NCBI GenBank assembly: GCA_000469685.2
Contig: LS997565.1
Span: 13,326,005-13,390,004, forward strand
Direction of reading: 5' to 3'
Length of the DNA: 64,000 bases
From: Haemonchus contortus
Lineage: Eukaryota > Nematoda > Chromadorea > Rhabditida > Trichostrongylidae
Of this stretch, positions 10,228 to 23,222 are shown piece after piece (within the stretch, counting starts at the first letter, position 1; each line of letters starts with the position of its first letter). The translations under genes and the position numbers were made by a program. The notes under the pieces were generated by a model. It did no database searches, was not told the origin of the DNA, and saw nothing but the letters and a program-made list of their open reading frames with translations.

Positions 10228-11487
10228 TGAAAAATACGCAGTTATACCATAAAAGAGCTATGAAATGTCCTTAAACACCATTACGGGCACGCCCACGTGA
10301 ATTTTTACCCGTCACATATACGACGCGTCGAAAAAAGGCTTTGGGCAAGGACACGGGGGTGGGTGGTGGGGTAAGCCAGGGGGTTACTGTAAGAGCCGAG
10401 TGCCGGACTGAATTTTCGTTTTAGTCTCCCTTGGCACCCTTTTTTTTTTCAAACGCAATGTACCTTGAATGTAATGTAAGCATCTGAAACTTTGCGAATC
10501 CACTTACATATCCACTTCGACATAATCTTTATCAACACGGAACATAAAAGTACCGGTAATGTTGATCATTGGAAACAGTCGATATTACTCCACTTATTAT
10601 ACGCATATGTAACAGAAATGTGAGATCATTCTGATGGCAATGAAGTTCAATAGGATGCAAAACCCGATCGATGAATACAAGGACAATTTTTCAAACGTAA
10701 AACGACATTATTGGCACAATACGAATGAAGAGTAGCAGATAACACAGAAGAATTGGGTTCATACTTAAGTCCGACTCGTAAAATGCATAGTGCATTGCAC
10801 CTTTTGCAAATACTACTGAAGTCTGGGTATGTTTCGGTGAGAATCACTAATGAAAACGTGAGTATAACAGAGAAATGGAACGGCTTGAACATCGGGAACG
10901 ATTAAGAGAATGTCCACGGAAAATGCAAATCCAGCAATCGTGAATTACTAGTAGCCATATGATGGGTAAGGGAGAAAATCTCGGAAATTACTTCCGCATC
11001 AATCATTAAGAGCATCGTACCCTCAAGAATCTGACTGTAATAATTTACGTTCAGTTCGAATCTGTAGCTTGAACGTCTGGTTGTTAGGCATAGCATCCAG
11101 GTGATTATCCCAGCCACTCATTCATGACATGCCCATGCCCAAAATCTCGTTTCTATGAGTTTACTGTAAAACGGAGATGGAATGGAGATGTGTGTATTCA
11201 ACTAGACTCATGCCGTGGGGCGAATATGTTACCCGTAAAATTTTGCGTCTAATACAATTTATTCCACTCTAAAATCAGTGAAGGAATAGGCGGTTACCGT
11301 ACGAAGTTTTCTTTCTGACTTAAATACTCTAGAGAAATAGAATTCTGAAAGCAGGAAGGTATTCCAGTCTAATACACGCCTGTACGCTAAGCTGAGATAT
11401 CGATCACATGAAAAAATCGCAAAATCGATATCTATACAGAAGTATTTGTACTACCGTTATTGGTTCAACAATGGCGGTAGCACAAAT

Positions 11488-11493
11488 TTTATT
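11488..11493 (-). promoter_or_regulatory. Candidate poly(A) signal of the GPCR gene
   Basis: AATAAA on the minus strand about 176 bases beyond the stop at 11669. It is the first hexamer I found after the coding end. Confidence 0.35.
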
Positions 11494-11668
11494 CAACATT
11501 CGCTCTGGAAGTGCGAGAATTAGCTCAACTACTATTTAGTTGTACCCCACTTAATGTCTTTTTTACAGCAGTTCACAACTGATATTTACCAATAGGAAGT
11601 ACCATCTGAACAAAAACAGAGGGCGCATTAACTACTCGACAGAGGGCTTCACTCACTGTGAACCTTTG

Positions 11669-14600
11669 TCAAAGCGGCTTTCCTTTATAGATTGATTTTT
11701 GGAAGGATCCCTTTTTTCTCCGAACGACCAGTTTGTGGAAGGCAGCCCGGAAATCTCTCGAGAAAGCCGCGTAGATCAGTGGATTGACTGCTGAATTGGC
11801 GTAACCGAGCCAGAAAGCGATGATATACATTGTATTGGTGATGCAATCGGGCATCAAACAAAGTGAGTATGCCTGAAATCATTCAGTTATGTAAATAAGT
11901 AATGAGAAGTGTAATCAGATCAACCCCATACCTGAAGCACGTAAATGGTGCTGAAAGGGAACCAGCAAATTACGAACACCCCAACGACTACAGCTGTTGT
12001 ACGGGCAACTCGTAGTTCGGTTCGGAGCATGAATCGAGCTCGTGAACGATCACTAAATTACCATAGTCATTCATGTTTCACAGGTTCATTTTTATGCAAA
12101 TCAGTCAGAAAAACAATACTTAGGCATCAATGTTGCGGGCAAAAAGAAGTGTTTATTCCGTATACCGGGCTTTCCTGAGGTAAGAATCCAGAAAATGGTG
12201 GATCTTAACAGAAGTCGGGGAATAAGCTCTTTCTCTGCTCCTTCCGTACATTTCGGTCACGGAAGCGGGTGGAGGACTTTCGGTGTATAATTCTTTTTGA
12301 TGTTCTGCAGAAATAGGTTCTCCTTACAATTCAGGGTACTATGTCAGGGCAATACAGAAGACTACAGTGAATAAATAAAGAAGTAAACAAACAGGGAAAC
12401 AAATAGATTGTTGAGAAACTAGGAAACGCTAATGCCGCTTGAACAGACGACTCTGCAGTCCTCTCAGAGGTAGGCTCGCAGTTCCGAGCTGTCCTTGTAA
12501 GTCCTGAAATCTCAACTTTGCAGAGGCTCCTAAAGCTTACCCTCCAAGATGTGTGATGACATTAGTTCGCTTCTTCTTGCTTGTACTAATCACTGAGACG
12601 ACCATCGTGTGCGATAGAAGGTTCTTCAGAATCGGGCTCGCAATCGGTGGTTCTTCATTGATACCATTGACGGTCAGCGCATTTGTATCTGAAGAACGAA
12701 AGGCGAGTGTGGTATGGACCAGGTCTGCCCACTTCTGTGCAGACTTGAGCACGAAGAGAACAAAATTGAGCGGACCAAAAAAAGCTCACCAACTCAACCT
12801 TACCTTTTGAGTTTGTGGAGCATGTATATTACTATTTCAATCGAAGTAAGGGAGGCTACCGTGTACAAATAGAATGAGGTCTTTTAGGTATATCTAGAAA
12901 GAGAGCCGACCTATATGGGTGTTACCTATGTCTGTTTACGGTAGCAATACCCAGTTGCAGCATTTGTCCATTCAGCACCCTTGGACTTAACAAGGCTTTT
13001 TTTCGACTCGTCGTTTATGTGGCGGCTTGTAAGATACGTGGAAGTTGGTACGGATAGGGTAGAATCTTGGGTGAGCTGTCGGTACGCAACCTGTTACCGT
13101 GAGCGTAAACGTAACGTAACCGTGCATCCACCTTGAATATGGTCTCCACCAAAACCATCCCCAAGTGCCTTTTTCCCTTGTAATGAAATGAATTTCCGAA
13201 ACGAAAAGTGAGTGGCAAGAGTGGATTTCACACTTGAAACGCGAGAAAGAGTCCCGGTTGAAAAGATCCGGAGCTAGGGGAGCATGGCCTTGCTTAAAAA
13301 ATATAAAAGTAAGTGATAGTTCCGATAAAATATGCTCAACTAACCTTCTTCGGTAGGCCTTTTTATTACCGCTGTCGCCTTGGGATTTGCCTTCCTATTG
13401 TGTTCACTTGAATGGAGCGAGAGCTTCTCTGTCACCTTCAATTTATAACGAGAAGTGATACTTGTCATGGAAAATATCATAATTAAAAGAGTTAAGAGTA
13501 GGTCATTGATGTTGCCGTGACAGAAATTGCCTTCATGATAGTAAAAGAATAAGTCTTCGACGTCCACTTCATTTCTAGGATGGGCCGCGCATTTGACCTC
13601 CAATCCAAATCGAAGTGGACTGTGAAAGCGTACATGACTCATACAATTAGTTGTGGTGGCCAGCCGAAGTACAAGTCAGCGCTTTTATCCTCCCAGACAA
13701 GTCTGATAACAATTAAGCGACCCAGGAGAGATGCAAGGCTTGGATAATTTGGACGATTACCGATCCGGGATTTGATCCTCGAACCATGTGCATGGGGACA
13801 TCGCGACAGTCACCAATTCCTCCACCTCCTAATAGTAATCGCTAAGGAAAAACGAAAAACTAGGAAAGCACATATTTCCGACCTTTACTCCCTACCCCCT
13901 TCTTTTTTTCGTGGACTTAATTAACTTACGACCTCTGGAAAGTATTCCCTTCCTCTCCATCCCCGCAAAAGGTCTACCCTTGTGAAAGGAATGGTTTTGT
14001 TCCTAGTCAGCAGGATGAACAAGACTTCTTAGAAACTATTGGTCCATAAGCGTATTTACTACTCCCTCAAGGGTACATACTTAAAATTACCATTACTGGA
14101 AAGACAATTTTGAACGCACCTCCCCTCTATCTATCCCAACGCCACCGCTGGTAATTACTGACGGTTATTTGAAAAAATTGAGGAGATTTGGAACCTGTAA
14201 CTGACTGTTCATCTAACTGGGCTCAAGTAACTAAAGCATTCACCAACGGCTATGATGGCAGTAGAACCCTGAGGCAACGAGCACGGCACGTTCTCAGCAT
14301 ACTCACCTTCTCGGCGATGGACTTTCGTTTTCCTCGATGAATTCGCATTGACTCTCCACTTTCAGCTTCAACACATTTCATCCTGGTCGTTGTGAGCACA
14401 GTGAAGAAAATGGAAACGTTCAGTGCGACCTGAAAATGCCATTCGGATCTGACAGGCAAGGATGACGAAGCCAAATTTATTTTTTAGGGATGGACGTAGT
14501 TTAGGGATCCACAGTTGTCGACTGGGTAGCATTAGAAATTGCAGCTGAAGGCTCGAGTTCGACACTTCAACCAGTAGAAGGGCCAGTTTTCGGGGGTCAC

Positions 14601-15218
14601 CGAGCATGGGCATCTCTTTGTCAGTTCACGGCATCAATCACTACTCTTCGAAAGCCTCAACAGGGCCGGCATAGCACGCATAGCACGGCCACTTTCAGGT
14701 GTGTAGGTCGGCCCACTGGGTTTGAAGTCACTGTTAAGCCCTATCAATCACTCAGACGGGTAAAATAATCTAATTTCTCAGATATTTTGACTATCCGAGA
14801 TTGGGGGAAATTTCCAAGGCTTATAAATTGCTCCTGGCGGACAGAATTCTTGCCAGTCATCGAAAGTTAACTAACCATGATAGCAGCTGGAACGATGAAT
14901 GAAGCTGATGCTGAGAAAATTATGTAGAGGCTGGGCAGCTTCATTGGAGTGCATTCCTGCTTCTCTGTGTTGGCCAACGTCTCCAAAACAAACAGACATA
15001 AAGCCAACAGCCCGGAAAACACCCATACGAGAGCCACCAGTAGGCGAGTGACCCTGAAATCACAGCATTTATTGAGAGCTCATAGAAATTGCTCAACCTA
15101 GTATCCCTAGTTTGATGAGAGTTGCAATTCTCTGAGGTAATTGAGCTCGCCACATTAGCGCCTTAAGGCTTCCTCGTTCATCGAGTTCTTGCGTTCAACC
15201 AACTTCACATAATTTGCA

Positions 15219-15252
<34 letters not shown>

Positions 15253-18200
15253 TCACCTCAAATCAAACATTCAATTTACTCAGAACTCTCGTCTAAGTGG
15301 CCTACACCTACGGGGGCACAGCACGGTAGGAGTTGGATTCTCGGTAAGTTTGTTTTCTCCATATGACGAAACACCTCCTTGCGATACCTATACGTGCAAT
15401 CTAGAACAAACCTCTTTTTCTACGAATTCGACTACTTTCGAATCACTCCAAGAACTAAGATCGAGGTGGTGAAAGGCGAAGAGGAGCACTTTCATAGTAC
15501 GTATGGTCTAGAGATCGAATCGCAGATTCATATCCGCCCGAATCAACCAAAACTACCATCCTACCGGGGTCGGCTAAATGGTATCCTACTCGACTAGAAA
15601 GATGAAAGCACTGATTGGCTGACATTGAAAGCCATTGAAAGCCATACGCATCATAATGACACTACAATTCCTAATAGATGGATAGAAGTAGAATGTGAGG
15701 TTGCTTCCCACAAAGGAGTTCGGAGACTTAACTCTCGGAGACTTAATTATCCTCTCTTCGAAGTACAGGGTACTTTTCAGAATCAACTTCATACTGCATT
15801 GAGAAAAGAGGAGCTCAGAACGGGGAACCCCCCTTTATTAGCGGACCCCAATTTCCGAAATCTTCGGTCACCTTTCCTCCATTGTACTGTTCGAGGATAG
15901 ACAATTGGTAATGATGGGACCATTGTATTTGGTTCCATTTTTAGGTTTGGTATCGCACTACGATTCTTCAAGGTTGCTTGTAAAAAGACCTGATAGGAGA
16001 AATCTGAGGTGCTGACACCCTCAAGTCCCCTGGTTTCAATTCGGCATTTAGAAAGCATTTTTCTTGAATTAGTCAGATAAATTTAGTTTTATCTTTAGTT
16101 AGAGCCTTGGGTTGTTTACCCCTTCTGTTTGTGTTTATTTACTGAGCTCTTTTCAGGTGCATAAATAAACAAACACATAAGTTTCCCCCGCGAAGTAATG
16201 GGTAATCGGGGAGCGATTACCCTTCTCGCGTGCACTGATGATGCCTAATTGCACGGCTTGTTGAATAGTTAAACACGACAACCAAATCGGATTCTAGCGA
16301 GCTGTGGATAAAAAGAACCTCAAGCCCGTGATGAACTCCTCCTCCATTCTGTGAAGGATGTGAGGAAAGCATTCAGGAAGGACATCGTTTCTATTTCTGA
16401 GGCTCACGGACAACAAAAGCGAGTACAAAAAGATCTGTCCAGAAAGCGAACATTTCGTTAATCCTTCCTTTTAAACTGACCTCCCATGGGATGTCCACTA
16501 ATTGAGAAATTGGAGGAATTACAACTTCAGCCAAAGGCACAAGTTAAGGTAAGTTTAAGTTAGCGAAGAATGCGCAAAATTTGCCGGATTCTCGAAAATA
16601 TAAGGTTTTGTAAAAATTAGTAGGAAAGGAGGTTGTAGGAAATCGTCGTCTGTACCCGTCTGAATGAGCCCCACATAAGAGTGACTTTGTCGATGTTCTA
16701 AGGTTTCTTGTGAATACCGCAATATCAACACGGCAGGCATAACACCTCCTTTTCCGGGTGTGTACGTCGGCCAAAGTGGTTTTGGAGCCCTTACTAGTCC
16801 TACCTGGGCCTCTTTTCGGCTCAACAATGTCTCTTGCACTATTCTTGAGGGCCATAGGTTCATCCTTGGAGAAAAAACTTAGGAACATTCTGATAGTGAG
16901 TGATATGTGCCTTTATCGTTATTGTCGTAAAGGGAAGAAGTGATGTGATGGCAAGTGGCGCACTATCACGGATCGGTATCCGCCTAGGCCAATCAAGCCC
17001 TCCATCATTCCAGGGCCGGTTAATTGGCAGCAAACTCATTTGGTAAGACGAAAGCACTTATGTGTACATAGGCTGAGCACGGCAAGTCATTGTATAGGCC
17101 GTATACGCATTCAATATGCCACTACGATTCTAAATGGAAGTCGAATGCGGGGGCGCATCCCACAGATGGGGTTGATAAACGTCTTGGGGCGTTATACAGT
17201 TTTCAAGAATGGTCAAAAGTCCCAGTAATCCGAACGAACGCCGACCCATTCGTTCTTTGACGACTTGTGTAGCGATTAGATTCAGGGCTACTTCACAAGT
17301 ATTCAACCACTCGAGAGTAACCACTCGTAGGAACAAAAGACTAATCGAGACGCATTCATACGCTGAAACAATTACGCTTGTCGCAATAGACGATTCTTTG
17401 ATCTTTCTGGCGAAATATGGGCTAGAACTTCTTCATTTTTGGCCATGATGCTCGTTGATTACCAGTAATAGTCGTTTAATGGGAGCTCATTTGCTTACAT
17501 CAATTATGAGCCTCACAAGTGCTGGATAAGTACTATTAGTCATATGGACGCATGATTGCCAACCTGAGACAATGCGTTCCACGAACAACACTGAAGCCAT
17601 TAAGTTGTCTGTTTCCCTGAACGAACGTCCAAGTATGTGAAAGGAACTTTTATGCAGAGGAGTCCTTTTACGACTAGCTGATGTTGCCACTGCCAAAGTT
17701 CCCAGTTGCAATCAAGCTTCGGCAAGTGGTTGGCGTTGGCGCGAATCAACCCTATACAACCCTCCATTATGTGGAGGGAGAGCGGAGTTTCGAATGAGTT
17801 TCACAGTTAAAAGGTTGGTGAAGATGTAGTTGGGGACAAAAAACGCACCACTTCTCTAGACTGAGCGTTAGGGGGCAGAAAAGGAGTGGTGGTCGACGCG
17901 ACTATCACTGAGAGAAGGTTTTAAACTGAAGAAATATAGATTTTATTCAAGTTTCAGGAGTGAGGAGCACCAGGGTATTGGGATCGGATGTGAATCGAAC
18001 ATTTACTTGACTCGCCCACCACGGAGCTCCTTCCCTCTTGAGTCTCAGTTCAAAAAACCGTATTTCCCGACTAAGAAGCAATCCTATGCACTATTATAGC
18101 GATCCCTTTCCCAAACACACTTTCACATTTTCATCAAAACATGGAAGATAGATCTGATAAAATAATTGACAAGAACAAGAACCGTCTGCATAGCAGAAAG

Positions 18201-21200
18201 AATGAAATGAAGTCTCCTAAACATCTCAGCAACTTTTCCAGGCGCCAGCAGAAGGATTCAATACCTTCGTTTACACTTTCTCGAAAATAATTTATGAAAG
18301 GGTTTATAAAAAAAATTGCAGTAATTACTAACCGTTTTGAAGAAATACTTGGATATCGAATCGGTTGTCGAACAGCCATATATCTATCAAACGAAATGGC
18401 TAACAGGTTGTAGATGGATGCTGTCGATAGCCAGACATCTGCAGTTAACCATAGGCGACATCCAACATTTCCGAACAACCATTTCTTGCTATGTTCCTGA
18501 AAAATTCGAGACTACTTGTACTTCTGAAAAACTATCCAATTGCGAAGCCACTATAGCATGAAATCTTTGAAAGGCAGGGGATGGATACAAAAGAGGAACG
18601 GCCATTTCTACACATATCCTCCGAGTTTTGCACCACCCAGAAATCAGTGATTTCAGCATCTTCGCAAAATATTTTCGTTCATATGTCGAGTGGGTCTCAA
18701 TTAGTCTCAGTGGACCTCTTGGCAGCTATGTGAAGAGCCCTCGACTTCCTTATCCATCAAGATCAGGATTCCAGGAAGATGTGAAAACAATAGTTGCAGA
18801 CATCGATGGCGTAAACACCTTCTTCTCCAAAATTGACGATGAAGCGGAAGAACAAACAAAATCTAGCCCATACCTCGCGATAAATCTCCCCCATTCACGC
18901 CACAATGAAGTCGGTGCTCGGGTAGGATCAACACGGTCGTAAAAGGTTAGCACAGGAAAAGCAGAGGACATTTATCAACAAGTTTCCCCTCACAACTTCA
19001 TCCAAAAAGATTAACGAAGAAGGTCGAAGTAAATACCAATTCAGCAAATTCTTTGACATTAATTTTTCATTTCAGAAAAGTTTCCCTTCGAAGTACTCGA
19101 AACAACACTGTTCTCATGAAAATTCTCATTTTCTAACAGAGTTATTTGGTATTTTGCCAGAGCAAATGCATTGTGACTTTCCAAGCTGTATAATTCTTTC
19201 TAATCTCTACAGATTCCAAAGGCAAACATTACCTAAGTAGTTTATTTTCGAACAATTCGAGCTAGTGTTACGGGTTGGGCTGACCTTTAATCAAATAGTC
19301 TTCTAAGCGAAGGTTTTTATCCAGTAGTACACCGAAATTAGCAAAAATTCTCATCATTCTCAAGTTGGGCGATAACGTCTACACCTGGATTCCGAATGAA
19401 TTCCCTATTCCCGTTCTCCGTGAGTTACCAGCCTGCCATACTGCTCGAGACAACAACATCTCGTTGGTAAATCAGAGATCCATTTCAAGAGTTATACTTA
19501 GTTACCAGAATTCCTCGAAGTAGATTTCTCCACAGAATAATTCAGAAGGCAACAGCCGCACTTTCCTGCTCATCAGTGATCACCAAGGAGTTATAGTGGT
19601 TCACAGCATGTCTCACATCGTAATGCGCATTTGTTTATTCCACTAGTTATTAATAAAAGAATTTGGTATTCCTGAAAACAGGGCATTCCTAGAGTGGCTC
19701 CCTATCACGCTCATCGCTATTTCTGAAAAGTGGCCATCAAAACATTTTACCTCATCCCAAAGTCTCAGCAAACGAGGGTGAATTGCGTGTTCGAAGAGGA
19801 AGAAAAAATTCTCCAAAAAGACCATGTTCTAAGTAAAAATTAGTTCCAGCTCGAGATGGAAAATTGTGCAGACGTGGCGGAATAAACAAAAATCATTTCT
19901 TTAATTTCCCATAGACCTTGTTAACCACCAATTACTTCTTAGCCCTGGAGCTTAGCCGAACTAGCTCTGTTCCACAGTAAGACCGTATATTCTGCTCAGA
20001 AATCATTCCCTGCGTGTAGAATTGGCCGATGAAAAACTTCGTCTTCGAGGCACTGGGACCTATTATAATTACACTGCGATTCCTGGGGGTAAAATTAGTA
20101 AAAGTAGGCTCCGACTCGATTTTATTCCCCTGAGATAGGATTGGGACTGATCCCATCAAAGGCTCATGATGCTTACTACTATACGTAACATGTACGATCT
20201 TCCAAAAGCTGGATATATGATGATTTGGAAAGAGGTGAAGCTATCTCTTCCCTCAGAGTCAGGACCAGTATCAAAAAGGGGAATTTAGGTATAAGAGCCA
20301 CCCACTTTTTGCAGGAGCTCCTCCTTAAAAGTTCAGCTCGCGATAAAAATGGTTCCTGTGATATCCTCCTAGAAACATTATGTATCCCCTTCCTCCAGTA
20401 TACCACATGTAGCACTGACAGATCGGAAAACGGTCTAGATAAGAAGTTGTAAGACTCCAGGATTGTTCAAGCTGCACGCCACAACCAGAGGCGGACGAGT
20501 TTTAACAGCGTGTAGAGGTTGCACCCAACCACAAACTACAACTATGCTGGAAGTTCAATCAATTGGTCCTGAATAATAGCGACAGAAAAAACAGTTCGGG
20601 ACATTTTTGTCCCAAGATAGTCAGCCCACTACGCAATAGCAACAACTGAAATCTCGTCCATGTAGCCTTTTCATACCATTTCCGTTATTACGATTTCATG
20701 CAACCTCTGATTCAAACCAAAGGCACACTTCAGGATAGAAATGGTTTCTGAGATTTCTTTTGTAAGACGAACATATGGACCCCAAGGATAGCTTGAGGGC
20801 CGCTGTCGTATCAAAAAAAAACGACTTAGATAGGGCGTAATAGCGGCTCCCAAAACCGGCTGAGCCAACGTTTCAACCTAGGCGGACGACTTTCTAAGCG
20901 TTGTAGAGGCTATTGAGGTTGCACCATTCTTACCAGGACGCACAAGTTGCATTTGGTAGCTCGTTCAAATACTACTTCAATGCAACGTCTTCATATTTGT
21001 CATATTCTCATCCAAACATAAACTTTACTAAACTTTCGGAGCTCTATATCTATCTGGATGTGCCGGTTTTCGCGTTTTTACTTCAATTATTTTTTTGAAA
21101 ATAGACACCCCCAAAATTATCGTGAACTATGCCGTCAAGTGAGAAGAAACACCAGGAAAATGGCTTCTGTTAAGAATATGACCGGTCTTGGTAACTTCGT

Positions 21201-21558
21201 ATTTTTAACTGCGAACGCTTCCACCCCTCGAAGTCTTTTGACCCAACTCTTAGTAAAAACCGTGTTCGCGCCAAATTCTTTTAACTTTTATTTTTGTTTC
21301 TCAACAAACTTATCAAGGGACTTGAAGAAGTAGACCCAATGAAGCTAATGAATCGATGATTGTATATGAGAGACGTACCTGAATGATGGCAAATGGGATG
21401 ATTGCTGTGCCCAACAGTAAGTCGCTGATGGTCAGTGATAGGACGAGGAAGTTGGTCGTGGTGTGCAATGACGGTTGCGATATGAGTGCATACAATACGA
21501 AGATGTTACCGCATACAACGACCAGACAGACGATCCCCATAAAAATACTTACTTCCAT
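11669..21558 (-). CDS. Class A biogenic amine-type G-protein-coupled receptor (D2/tyramine-like)
   Basis: Eight exons on the minus strand: 21558-21379, 18496-18333, 15053-14876, 14429-14307, 13435-13345, 12688-12541, 12052-11932 and 11872-11669 (TGA). Phases agree at every junction and give 402 residues. Visible features are TM1-2 ([19 protein letters not shown]), TM3 with the amine-binding Asp (about residue 80) and the disulfide Cys73, DRY at 97-99, ECL2 Cys149, TM5 serines at 162 and 166, a third loop of about 110 residues, TM6 CWFPF and TM7 NPLIY. These point to an aminergic receptor, and the long third loop suits Gi coupling. The exact ligand (dopamine, tyramine, octopamine) is not decided. 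The exon at 13435 has a poor acceptor (TTGAAG). Only Met-Glu precedes TM1, so an upstream exon for the N-terminus is likely. Confidence 0.85.
13572..13829 (-). repeat. tRNA-derived SINE copy in a GPCR intron
   Basis: Reverse copy of the SINE at 26521-26812, lying in the intron between the exons at 14307 and 13435 of the GPCR gene. The core CAGACAAGTCTGATA and the head end TCCTCCACCTCC are clear. The tail half is more diverged. Confidence 0.75.
15220..15252. repeat. (ATT)n microsatellite
   Basis: About eleven uninterrupted ATT units inside a GPCR intron, just upstream of the TM4-TM5 exon. Confidence 0.95.
16932..17187 (+). repeat. tRNA-derived SINE copy
   Basis: The head is worn (TGATGTGATGGCAAGTGGCG), but the middle (CGCCTAGGCCAATCAAGCCC) and the tail (GTCGAATGCGGGGGCGCATC) align with the copy at 26521-26812. 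It lies in the intron between the GPCR TM3 and TM4 exons. Confidence 0.8.
17955..18041. repeat. Degenerate hairpin related to the MITE at 10096-10227
   Basis: The right part (ACTCGCCCACCACGGAGCTC) resembles the right arm of the 10096-10227 hairpin, and GGAGTGAGGAGCACCAGGG faces it. Pairing is imperfect. Confidence 0.35.
20328..20530 (+). repeat. Partial copy related to the AGGCACAG MITE
   Basis: GATAAAAATGGTTCCTGTGAT near 20340 and GGCGGACGAGTTTTAACAGC near 20491 match internal phrases of the copy at 43178-43687 (AAAATGGTTCCTGAGAT; GTGGACGAGTTTCAACAGC). The ends are not clear. Confidence 0.4.
20721..21135. mobile_element. MITE of the AGGCACAG family
   Basis: The left end AGGCACACTTCAGGATAGAA and the right end CCAAAATTATCGTGAACTAT are approximate inverted copies. 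The inside shares GTTTCTGAGATT and GGCGGACGACTTTCTAAGCG with the copy at 43178. It lies in the GPCR intron between the TM2 and TM3 exons. Confidence 0.6.
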
Positions 21559-22017
21559 CTGAAAATGCAACATTTGAGAGTTAGAAACCATCAAAAACAG
21601 TAACCGGGGTGAAGCAATTTGAAAACCAGCAGCAGGAAGACAGTAAGAAGTCCAATGTATGAGAAATGGATTAGATAGAAAAAATAAAGAGAATGTTGAA
21701 GAGCGACGAAGAGATGGTTCACTCCTCTACTTGAATCCTCACTTTACCGTGAATAACAATTTCTCCGGATTTTTCTTTTACTTTTGAGGGATTTTCGTGC
21801 AAACTCATACAAATGTATTTATAATGAATAGCCTATGCTTCGACCAGTGACTCCAGTCTACCTGATGGGCTGAGTTTCAGAAAAAAATAGTCTCAAAGGG
21901 CTGGAGGGCTTAATTTGTACTGATGTTCAACTCAAGTGCAGTAAGCATTAGCTGTGCCTCTCCTTAGCGAGCAGTTCATGATCAGGTGAATTAACAGGAA
22001 ATATGGTAATTAACTAA

Positions 22018-22280
22018 AGCGGAGGTGATGCAGTGGCAAGTGACGCACTACCACACACGGATAGTCACGAGGTGAATCCTGGATCGATCTTTGTCTAAGC
22101 CGTACCAAACCTTTCATCCCCTCGAGGTCGGTTAATTGGTACCAGAATCGTCTGGGAGGATAAAGCACTGACTTGGACATCGACTGACCATCACAATTCA
22201 CTGTACAGGCCCCACACCCATTCAGTACCTCGCTACGATTCTGAATGAAGTCGAATGCGGGGCGCATCTCTGCCTAAATA
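22018..22280 (+). repeat. tRNA-derived SINE copy
   Basis: The head AAGCGGAGGTGATGCAGTGG, the middle GGTCGGTTAATTGGTACCAG and the tail GTCGAATGCGGGGCGCATCT are present, so it is nearly full length. The B box is worn (AGGTGAATCCTGG). Confidence 0.82.
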
Positions 22281-22924
22281 ATGAGGGCCGGATTGTTGCC
22301 AAGAGACTTTACTCCTTCACAGTAACTAAACAGGAAAGGATTTTTGAATCCGACGGGAAAGAAGCAGTTTGGACACGGACATGACGAACCTGCGGTTTGC
22401 AAGTACATCGGTAAATGGGCGGTGCAAAACTGAGATTACGGTGTTTTCTTCGTTAAGGGAGCAATCACTTACGATCGTGTGAAAAAATAAATGAAACGGA
22501 GCTTTCCTCTTATTAATGAATCAAAGATCACCATATGTAGTGGTACTCATAAAATTTTAATGAATTCCATAGGGATTGATCATTACCATGCGGACGCAGT
22601 AAGAATATTAACGATGACAACAAGGAGAACAAGGAGGTTACTGGGGGATACCATTAAAGCCAGTCAGGACCAACGAACGGGAAGGTATGAAAAGGGGAAG
22701 AAAAGGAAAAGCTAAAGAAACGGAAAACAATGGAGTAAATCGCTCCTGAGCAGCAGTAACTCGGAAAGGGGCGTTATAAAAAGTAGCTGACTTAATGGAG
22801 TCCCCTACAAAAGCCCTTTACCTCCTTCCACGACTGCAGTGACGTTACAAGAGTTGATTAATTGAAAATGTAGAATAATCAAATAAATTGCTTAATTGGA
22901 CAACGATAACGCCAAATAGACTAA

Positions 22925-23222
22925 AGGATAAAGTCTTCGTTGATCAATCCCGTCCAAGGGATGCGCCCCGCATTCGAATTCCATTCGAAATGGGAGTGGT
23001 GGATTGAATGCGCATATGGCCTATACAATGACTTGCGATGATCAGTCGATGAACAAGTCGGTGCTTTTACCCTACCAGATGGGTCCCGTACCATATGAAC
23101 GACTACCTGATCCTGGAGAAATAGAAAACTTTGTTGGCCGAGGCGGAAATCGATCGAGGATTCGAACCCGTGACCATGCATGCGTTATAGTGCTCCAGCT
23201 GCCACTAGACCACCTCCGCCCC
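22925..23222 (-). repeat. tRNA-derived SINE, near full length
   Basis: Read on the minus strand it begins GGCGGAGGTGGTCTAGTGGC and has GGGTTCGAATCCTCG as B box, then the full body and the tail ending near ATCAACGAAGACTTTATCC. The head is among the best preserved in the window. Confidence 0.88.

Larger units (their letters stand above)
5974..11668. other. Transposable-element-rich interval without cellular genes
   Basis: Between the membrane protein gene and the GPCR I see only mobile and structural repeats: a SINE (6128-6380), a mariner (6386-7657), MITE-related sequence (about 7950-8090), a nested MITE/foldback (8296-9829) and a hairpin MITE (10096-10227). From 10230 to about 11480 nothing clear was found. 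A phrase at about 10388-10425 (GTAAGAGC.GAGTGCC....GAA..TTTTCGTTT) also occurs at about 5412-5445, so it marks another short repeat. Confidence 0.5.

Noticed and set aside
16196..16226. Small hairpin GGTAATCG/CGATTACC, considered as a histone-type 3' stem-loop
   Set aside because: The loop and stem do not match the histone consensus and there is no histone gene nearby.
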